Assembly: GCA_022353185.1 (NCBI GenBank)
Contig: JAKRWB010000539.1
Location: forward strand, 1 to 18,399
DNA from: ANME-2 cluster archaeon
GTDB taxonomy: Archaea; Halobacteriota; Methanosarcinia; Methanosarcinales; Methanocomedenaceae
Length of the DNA stretch: 18,399 nt
Direction: 5' to 3'
The notes under the pieces are model-generated. The model saw nothing but the letters and a program-made list of their open reading frames with translations. It was not told the origin of the DNA and did no database searches. The translations under genes were made by a program, and so were the position numbers. Shown here in pieces: positions 13,422-18,399 of this stretch (the first letter of the stretch is position 1; each line of letters starts with the position of its first letter).

Positions 13422-14401
13422 TCTGCCAGTCCTTCCATGGTCACAGAGAACACGGCTTCGCCTTCAGGCAAACACGGTGAATCTACCAGTCTGGCAATAC
13501 GCTTTTCACCCTTGGATTTGCGGAGATATAGCCTGAATGTAGCAGTATGGCCCACGATATGCCCGCCAATGGGCTTGGTGGGGTCACCGAAGAAGGCATC
13601 TGGTTTAGACATGACCTGGTTTGTCACTACTATCGCAGCATTGTGCAGATCACCGAACCTCAACAGTTCATGCATGTGTTTGTTCAGCTTTTGCTGCCGG
13701 TCTGCAAGGGTACCCCGGCCCACATACTCGGCCCTGAAATGTGCGGTTAGGGAATCCACAATAAGCAAGCGTACTGGTTTACCGCTCTCCTTTAACTCCT
13801 GTGCCAGCTGGCTCGCCGATTCTGCCAGCAGTATCTGGTGATTGGAATTGTATGCACGTGCCACATGGATATTTTTCAAAAACTCTTCCGGGTCATATTC
13901 CTCACCGGTACGCTTTGAAGTCCCTGCAACCATCTGGGCAATCCTCTCTGGCCGGAAGGTGTTCTCAGTATCAATCATGATCACTGAACCATCTAATCCA
14001 CCGTGCTCAGCACCAAGCTGGACATTAACTGCCAGTTGATGGACTATCTGGGTCTTACCGCACCCGAACTCCCCGTAAAATTCAGTGATAGCCTGGGTCT
14101 CGACCCCTTTTTTGCCCAACAATTCATCAAAGGCCTCACAACCAGTGGTAATTTTACCCACCAGTTTGCGGCGTTCAAGTACCATGTCGCCGGTTTCGAA
14201 CCCACCCACATCTGCCGCACTCCTTGCTGCAATAATTATCTTGGATGCGGTTGACTCTCCCACATCAGCATTGAGTGCAAGATCTGCAGGCGACGCCACT
14301 GCTATGGCTTCTATGGTAGTAAATCCAGCATCTCTCAACTTTTCCGCCGTGGCCGGGCCCACTCCGGGCAGGTCCTCGATCATTGTAATCTTATCATCCA
14401 T
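13418..14401 (-). CDS. radA: DNA recombinase RadA
   Basis: The archaeal RecA/Rad51 homologue, which forms filaments on single-stranded DNA and carries out strand exchange. The N-terminal HhH domain reads MIEDLPGVGPATAEKLRDAG. The ATPase core has Walker A GEFGCGKTQ and Walker B LLIVDSLTAHFRAEY, and a TNQV motif and the DNA-binding loop region KPIGGHIVGHTATFRLYL follow. The Walker A carries Cys where Ser is common in this family. ATG 14401 is preferred over the upstream GTG 14422: it gives 327 residues, close to the usual length, and GGAG lies 10-13 nt upstream. The promoter holds paired GTGCAC sites. The downstream phosphatase overlaps by 4 bp. Confidence 0.97.
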   Translation of the reverse strand: MDDKITMIEDLPGVGPATAEKLRDAGFTTIEAIAVASPADLALNADVGESTASKIIIAARSAADVGGFETGDMVLERRKLVGKITTGCEAFDELLGKKGVETQAITEFYGEFGCGKTQIVHQLAVNVQLGAEHGGLDGSVIMIDTENTFRPERIAQMVAGTSKRTGEEYDPEEFLKNIHVARAYNSNHQILLAESASQLAQELKESGKPVRLLIVDSLTAHFRAEYVGRGTLADRQQKLNKHMHELLRFGDLHNAAIVVTNQVMSKPDAFFGDPTKPIGGHIVGHTATFRLYLRKSKGEKRIARLVDSPCLPEGEAVFSVTMEGLAE

Positions 14402-14414
14402 CTCTAATTTCTCC

Positions 14415-14445
14415 TGGTGCACGGTTATTTTTTATCTTGGTGCAC
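14415..14445. promoter_or_regulatory. Paired TGGTGCAC sites flanking the radA TATA box
   Basis: TGGTGCAC occurs at 14415-14422 and 14438-14445, 23 bp apart (about two helical turns), each containing the palindrome GTGCAC. Between them the minus strand reads AAGATAAAAAATAACC, a TATA-like element for radA. The layout suggests an operator that brackets the core promoter. Confidence 0.4.
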
Positions 14446-14505
14446 AGTTAAAAGCTATGACTATTTCTATCAATATAAACCTGGGGTAAGCGAAGTGAAA
14501 GTATT

Positions 14506-15540
14506 CTACAACGACAACAATTCCTCGTATATCTCACCCAGTCTTGATGCTGTCTTTTCAATATCATGATGTGCTTCGGCAGATTTCCGCCCTTCATTAC
14601 CCAGCCGCTTCCTCAAATCAGTATCACTGACCAGCTGCTCAATGCCTGCCTCAAACTCCTGCTCGGTAGAGCCCATCAGGCAGTCCAGGCCCGGGCTGAG
14701 CCATTCCCGAAACACAGGCAAATCTCTCGTGACAATTGGAAGACCGCATACTGCTGCTTCTACCAGTGCAAGACCTTGAGTCTCCTGTTTTGATGGGAAG
14801 AAAAATATATCACTGGCAGATAACGCCCCTGGTACGTCCGGTGTATATCCTGTCAACAGGATATTGTCAGGTACGTCATCGGCCCTGATATCTCCCTGTC
14901 TTGCAAACATACTGTAAAAGAGGTCAATACCAGGATGCTGTGTATATTCCCCGCCCACCCACATGAATTTAAACTCGGGATGGCGTATTGAAATATTGAT
15001 GAATTCCTTTATCCCCTTTCGCACCGATAAACCGCCCACGCATGTAACCACTACCTCATCTTCCCCGATACTATACTGTTGCCGAAAAGCTGCTCGGGCT
15101 TCATCCGAATATACATACTTATCAAGGTTTATTCCGTAGTTCAACTGCGTGATAGCATGGCCAGGTAAGAGTTCCCTGTAATAATCTTCTGCCGACCTGG
15201 ACGGACAAATGATAAGGTCAGAAGAATTGGCAATCTTTTTGAACCATTTTCTTAACACATGTTTGGTGCCCCTACCCACACTGAAAGTCTCCTCTGTAGC
15301 ATTGCCATGGTAAATGATAGGAATGTTTTCCCGTTTACCATCTTTTATTAATCGGTAGGCCCGGTATAGCGGCATGTGTATATGCATCAGGTCAAAATGT
15401 TCCTCGCTATCAAAAACGATGTCAAACCCTTTTTTTTCCAGCCTCTTTGTTATTTCCGGTATATATGTTCCGAGCCATGATTTGTTATTTGTCAGCCTGC
15501 TTACCATATTCTCGTCAGTAATATAGTTTATAACGGACAT
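14506..15540 (-). CDS. GT4-family glycosyltransferase (copy 1)
   Basis: A retaining glycosyltransferase of the GT-B fold, 344 residues. The C-terminal half carries the GT4 Ex7E signature ETQGLALVE within SDIFFFPSKQETQGLAL and then VTRDLPVFREWLSPG. The N-terminal half has LMHIHMPLYRAYRL and a YHGNATEETFS motif. Start ATG 15540 is chosen by alignment to the neighbouring paralogue, which begins in the same way (INYITDEN versus VNYVIDNG); a TTG 36 bp upstream is also in frame. No membrane segment is present, so it acts on the cytoplasmic face, probably in glycolipid, N-glycan or polysaccharide assembly. It lies 54 bp after copy 2 and shares its strand. Donor and acceptor are unknown. Confidence 0.88.
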   Translation of the reverse strand: MSVINYITDENMVSRLTNNKSWLGTYIPEITKRLEKKGFDIVFDSEEHFDLMHIHMPLYRAYRLIKDGKRENIPIIYHGNATEETFSVGRGTKHVLRKWFKKIANSSDLIICPSRSAEDYYRELLPGHAITQLNYGINLDKYVYSDEARAAFRQQYSIGEDEVVVTCVGGLSVRKGIKEFINISIRHPEFKFMWVGGEYTQHPGIDLFYSMFARQGDIRADDVPDNILLTGYTPDVPGALSASDIFFFPSKQETQGLALVEAAVCGLPIVTRDLPVFREWLSPGLDCLMGSTEQEFEAGIEQLVSDTDLRKRLGNEGRKSAEAHHDIEKTASRLGEIYEELLSL

Positions 15541-15594
15541 TGCAAAACACATAATTCTATCCAGAGCAAATAACAATATCTCATCTTGTAAAAC

Positions 15595-16635
15595 TTAGCC
15601 TGCTAATTCCCGGTAAATTCCGGCCAGTGATGCGGATGCTCTGTTAATATCATGATGCTTTCTGGCCGACTGGCATGCTTCTTGACCAATTCTTTTTGCC
15701 AATCCCTGGTCATCGGTCAATGATTTGATATGCGCCGCAAACTCATCTACATTCATTCCCATCAGACAGTCGTGACCAGGATTCAACCACTCCCGAAACA
15801 CAGGCAGGTCTCTGGTGACTATCGGACGTGAATTGGCAGCTGCTTCCACCAGGGCAAGCCCCTGGGTTTCGTGTCTGGACGGGAAAAAGAATATGTCGCT
15901 TGCTGAAAGGGCTGCGGGTACGTCAAGTGTATAATCCGTAAATAATACATTCTCCGGTACCTTTGCAACATCCATGTTGTCTTCCCTGGATATCATACCG
16001 TATAAACTGTTTATACCCTTATTTTTATAGAAACTGCCGCCCACCCACATAAAAAGAAAATCAGGAAAACGAGCTGCAATTTCACATAAATCATCAACAC
16101 CTTTGCGCTGCAGGACACCGCCTACGCAGGATATTACAGTCTTTTCCTCTTCAATGCCGTATCTCTGCCTGAATGCAAGTCCGTCATGTTTTGAATACGC
16201 ATACCTGTTAAGGTCAATACCATAATTCAACTGCCTGATATCCGCATCAGGAAGAATGTTGCGATAATATTCTGCTGCAGATACTGACGGACACAGGATA
16301 ACATCGGACCTTTGGGCAATACTCCTGAACCACCGCCTGATAAAATACTTGACCTTGCCGCCCACAAAAAAAGTATCTTCAGTCATGTGACCGTGGAATA
16401 TACTTGGCTTATGGCTGCCATTATTATCATTATTATTCATTGACAGGCGGTAGGCGAGTGTCATAGGAATATGGATGTGCATAACATCAAAATCCGTATC
16501 CCTGTCAAAAACCACATCTATCCCCAGTTTTTCCACACGCTCAACAACTGAAGGTATATAGGAATCAAGCCATTTACGCTGCGTGGTCAATCTGTTTACC
16601 AGGCCATTATCGATAACATAGTTAACAGTAGTCAT
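15595..16635 (-). CDS. GT4-family glycosyltransferase (copy 2)
   Basis: A 346-residue paralogue of the adjacent gene. The two are similar over their full length: LSASDIFFFPS, ETQGLALVEAA, PIVTRDLPVFREWL and DCLMG are shared, as is the N-terminal FDVMHIHIPMTLAYRLS region. HGHMTEDTFFVGG corresponds to the HGNATEETF stretch of copy 1. The ATG at 16635 has only a weak GGGA upstream, but a TATA-like AATATATTTTT on the minus strand about 35-45 nt upstream suggests this gene begins the pair's transcript. The pair looks like a tandem duplication followed by divergence, implying two related but distinct sugar-transfer steps. Confidence 0.9.
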   Translation of the reverse strand: MTTVNYVIDNGLVNRLTTQRKWLDSYIPSVVERVEKLGIDVVFDRDTDFDVMHIHIPMTLAYRLSMNNNDNNGSHKPSIFHGHMTEDTFFVGGKVKYFIRRWFRSIAQRSDVILCPSVSAAEYYRNILPDADIRQLNYGIDLNRYAYSKHDGLAFRQRYGIEEEKTVISCVGGVLQRKGVDDLCEIAARFPDFLFMWVGGSFYKNKGINSLYGMISREDNMDVAKVPENVLFTDYTLDVPAALSASDIFFFPSRHETQGLALVEAAANSRPIVTRDLPVFREWLNPGHDCLMGMNVDEFAAHIKSLTDDQGLAKRIGQEACQSARKHHDINRASASLAGIYRELAG

Positions 16636-16684
16636 ATTCCCAAGTATAATGCTTAGTCATGATAGAAAAATATATTGATAGTAC

Positions 16685-17554
16685 CTATTCTACCAGCTTT
16701 GCCACCAGCATGTCCATTTTCAGTCCCATGTCATCTGCCACTGCCTGGCATTTAGTACGCAACAGATAAGCAATGGGCCGATAGCCATACTCGGACATGG
16801 TCTCATAATTGGCCATACCCTTACTGATAATAAGAGATGCATGCTCAAAGGCATCCACAAGTTCAGCCGGGGACTCATCCAGGCACACACCGATGGCATT
16901 GGAGCCCGTGGTCAGCACCCTGTCAACCTGTGCCTCAATACCGTGTATCTCAACATCTTCCAGAGTAGCGTCATTCAATATGGGCGCACCCCGAACCACA
17001 AGCGTAACCTTCCCGCCCATGCCCCGTATCTGTTCAATAACCAGGGTATCCAGCAGCACCTCCCCGCTGTTATCTGCAATATATACCACATCATCCAGCA
17101 GCGGTATCAACCTGTCAGTATCATCCACATCAAGACCCTGACTGAATAACCGCCTGAACTCAGCTTCAAAATCCTGCTCGTTAACATCGAAGCCTTCAAC
17201 ACCGAAATCAAGGGTATTGCCTATGGTAGCAGCCACCACTGCACGGCGGAAACCTTCAGCAGATATTTCATTACCTGCCAGCGACCTTGCAAGCGGCATT
17301 AATTCCACTGCCAGTTCCCTGCTAAACACCTTCTTTTCCAGATACGGGTCCCGGTTGCCCATCGCCCTGTAAGCGCTGCGGTGAACTGCAGTGGATATCC
17401 TGGCGGCAGGCTCGCCCAACCTGTATGTCCGGTGTAATGCATCCAGGCCTGCCGTAACTGCTGCATTGACGGTCTCGGTATCATCGGTCAACAGCAGGGC
17501 CTGGTAATGCACCCTTGAAAGGAGACAGTGTGCACATCTGGGGTCTATCTTCAA
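16685..17554 (-). CDS. DUF89/ARMT1-like metal-dependent phosphatase family protein
   Basis: A 289-residue protein of the DUF89 family, whose members include metal-dependent damage-control phosphatases that remove harmful sugar phosphates. Diagnostic parts: the N-terminal CAHCLLSR (CxxC plus Arg, typical of the prokaryotic subfamily), GNTLDFGVEG, VVYIADNSGEVLLDTL with metal-binding Asp and Asn, VRGAPILNDAT, and SKGMANYE near the end. The start is TTG at 17554, supported by AGGTGA 7 nt upstream. The natural substrate is unknown. It lies downstream of nothing on its strand and is divergent from the 17616 gene across 61 bp. The glycosyltransferase pair follows after 49 bp and could in principle be co-expressed. 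Confidence 0.9.
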   Translation of the reverse strand: MKIDPRCAHCLLSRVHYQALLLTDDTETVNAAVTAGLDALHRTYRLGEPAARISTAVHRSAYRAMGNRDPYLEKKVFSRELAVELMPLARSLAGNEISAEGFRRAVVAATIGNTLDFGVEGFDVNEQDFEAEFRRLFSQGLDVDDTDRLIPLLDDVVYIADNSGEVLLDTLVIEQIRGMGGKVTLVVRGAPILNDATLEDVEIHGIEAQVDRVLTTGSNAIGVCLDESPAELVDAFEHASLIISKGMANYETMSEYGYRPIAYLLRTKCQAVADDMGLKMDMLVAKLVE

Positions 17555-17572
17555 TTATCGTCACCTTTAGCA

Positions 17573-17582
17573 ATATTAATAT
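17573..17582. promoter_or_regulatory. Symmetric TATA-like element between divergent genes
   Basis: ATATTAATAT is a perfect palindrome in the 61-bp gap between the DUF89 gene and the 17616 gene. It lies about 25 nt upstream of the DUF89 start and about 40 nt upstream of the other, so a shared or bidirectional core promoter is possible. Confidence 0.35.
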
Positions 17583-17615
17583 CTGTGGGGGGACAATACT
17601 CAATCGGTGATAAAT

Positions 17616-18008
17616 ATGTCGGAGCAAGAACCTAAAGATAGCAGTGAGTGGGAAGCCTTTGCAGATCAGAAATTTAAAGATATTAAAGGGGCTATTAAGA
17701 ATATTGAAAGTAAAGGTTCCTCCCAGTCAGTTGAGCAGAATGTGAGGGATGCAGCAAAGGGTTTTGGTGACATGCTGATGTCGCTGGGTGCCCTTGCCTA
17801 TGGGGTCAGCAGCGAAGTGGCCCATAAAGCATCACCTGACAAGGCTGCCGAATTCCAGAAAGATATGACTGAAAAGGCCAATGCCACCCGGAATGTCATT
17901 GCAGATGAATTAGACAAAGTTTCCAGTCACTTGCGGGCTGAAAAGGAGGGGGCAGGGGAGAAGGAGAGCAAATCACGGCCTGATGATGAGCCAACCGATA
18001 CTACCTGA
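17616..18008 (+). CDS. Uncharacterised helical protein with charged tail
   Basis: A 130-residue protein I do not recognise. It begins MSEQEPKDSSEWEAFADQKF, has a Lys/Glu/Ser-rich first third, then a central segment AAKGFGDMLMSLGALAYGVS that is mildly hydrophobic and could form an amphipathic helix. A predicted helical region follows (FQKDMTEKANATRNVI), and a very hydrophilic tail rich in Glu, Lys and Asp ends in EPTDTT. No cysteines, signal peptide or clear transmembrane span. ATG 17616 is preferred over GTG 17607 because GGTGAT (17606-17611) precedes it by 4 nt. Composition suggests a membrane-surface or stress-related accessory protein, but that is a guess. Confidence 0.75.
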   Translation: MSEQEPKDSSEWEAFADQKFKDIKGAIKNIESKGSSQSVEQNVRDAAKGFGDMLMSLGALAYGVSSEVAHKASPDKAAEFQKDMTEKANATRNVIADELDKVSSHLRAEKEGAGEKESKSRPDDEPTDTT

Positions 18009-18049
18009 GGGCGAAGGGCGGCATTTTCTTGTTGACTTGCTCTGATATT

Positions 18050-18067
18050 GTGGACTTCTTTATCCAC
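18050..18067. terminator. Weak hairpin between convergent genes
   Basis: GTGGA (18050-18054) and TCCAC (18063-18067) form a 5-bp stem with an 8-nt loop in the 74-bp space between the convergent 17616 and 18083 genes. It could contribute to termination, but there is no long T-run. Confidence 0.2.
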
Positions 18068-18082
18068 GATCATATTATGCAT

Positions 18083-18382
18083 CTACAAGAAATCGCTCAT
18101 CCAGCCACCTGGAAGTGGGGGCATAATCCAGGAAATTTCCAAGCACACTCTCTTCGTACCTGATGCGTCGAGAATAGTCTTCTTCGGACCCTCTTCTTCT
18201 GAGATCGCAAGATAAAGTATCTGGCCATCACGAATATTAGACTTATTATTCCGGAAAAAATCGTTGCACAATTCGAGTATTGCATCTGCAGTAATCGGTG
18301 CAAAATTGAATCCATTCATTAAACGAAGACGAAACATTTGCTCCTTCGTCATTCCATTCTTTAATATGTATACATCTTTCAT
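18083..18382 (-). CDS. Hypothetical protein, possibly truncated
   Basis: A 99-residue ORF starting at ATG 18382 (MKDVYILKNGMTKEQMFRLR); GTG 18391 is an in-frame alternative. The first half is helical (RLMNGFNFAPITADAILELC), and then RDGQILYLAISEEEGPKKTI appears. The helical start followed by a DGQ-LA-S block reminds me of the N-terminal part of DUF1670-type archaeal proteins, which are much longer, but I cannot confirm this. The end, GGWMSDFL, looks abrupt. Another frame stays open a few codons further, so a frameshift-truncated gene is possible. No strong ribosome site is seen. Confidence 0.5.
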   Translation of the reverse strand: MKDVYILKNGMTKEQMFRLRLMNGFNFAPITADAILELCNDFFRNNKSNIRDGQILYLAISEEEGPKKTILDASGTKRVCLEISWIMPPLPGGWMSDFL

Positions 18383-18399
18383 ATTGACCACTACAATTA

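Noticed and set aside
13143..13841. 232-codon plus-strand ORF across the phosphatase and radA genes
   Set aside because: It spans two real genes on the opposite strand, with no start signals and no recognisable domain.

Overview
The window is archaeal and looks like a member of the Methanosarcinia (methanogens or the related ANME/Methanoperedens lineages). Reasons: it carries aIF2-gamma, Rpo7, Spt4, TFS, RadA, Orc1/Cdc6, Cdc48 and ribosomal proteins S24e and S27ae. It also has an MfnA-type tyrosine decarboxylase (methanofuran pathway). Shine-Dalgarno sites match the archaeal anti-SD (GGAGG, GGTGAT), TATA-like boxes sit about 25 nt upstream of starts, and TTG starts are common. The exact genus cannot be fixed from the sequence alone.

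Region by region. 1-1117: a small 2x[4Fe-4S] ferredoxin and a DmpI-like tautomerase on the minus strand, divergent from an FxsA-family membrane protein. 1199-4843: a conserved information-processing block, all on the plus strand: aIF2-gamma, a PIN/Fcf1-like protein, RNA polymerase subunit Rpo7 (E'), Spt4 (E''), GTP-dependent dephospho-CoA kinase (DUF359), S24e and the short S27ae. 4844-7228: an AT-rich, gene-poor segment around a minus-strand orc1/cdc6 gene. It holds three copies of a 37-bp repeat, an ORB-like dyad followed by GGGG, iteron-like repeats upstream of cdc6 and two decayed ORF fragments. This is the best place to look for a replication origin and/or old mobile-element activity. 7229-9957: transcript-cleavage factor TFS (+), then MfnA and LarC on the minus strand. 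10075-12621: Cdc48/VAT-type AAA+ unfoldase followed closely by a stand-alone PRC-barrel protein. 12744-14401: radA and an archaeal phosphoglycolate phosphatase, overlapping by 4 bp, on the minus strand. 14506-16635: two tandem, clearly paralogous GT4 glycosyltransferases (minus). 16685-17554: a DUF89 phosphatase-like protein (minus), divergent from an uncharacterised helical, acidic-tailed protein. 18083-18382: a hypothetical ORF at the right edge.

Most of the window is housekeeping: translation initiation, transcription, recombination, replication initiation and protein unfolding. The unexplained content is concentrated at 4850-7220 (repeats and remnants around cdc6). Smaller items are the Cdc48-PRC pair, the paired GTGCAC sites flanking the radA TATA box, the orphan larC, and the two unassigned proteins at the right end.
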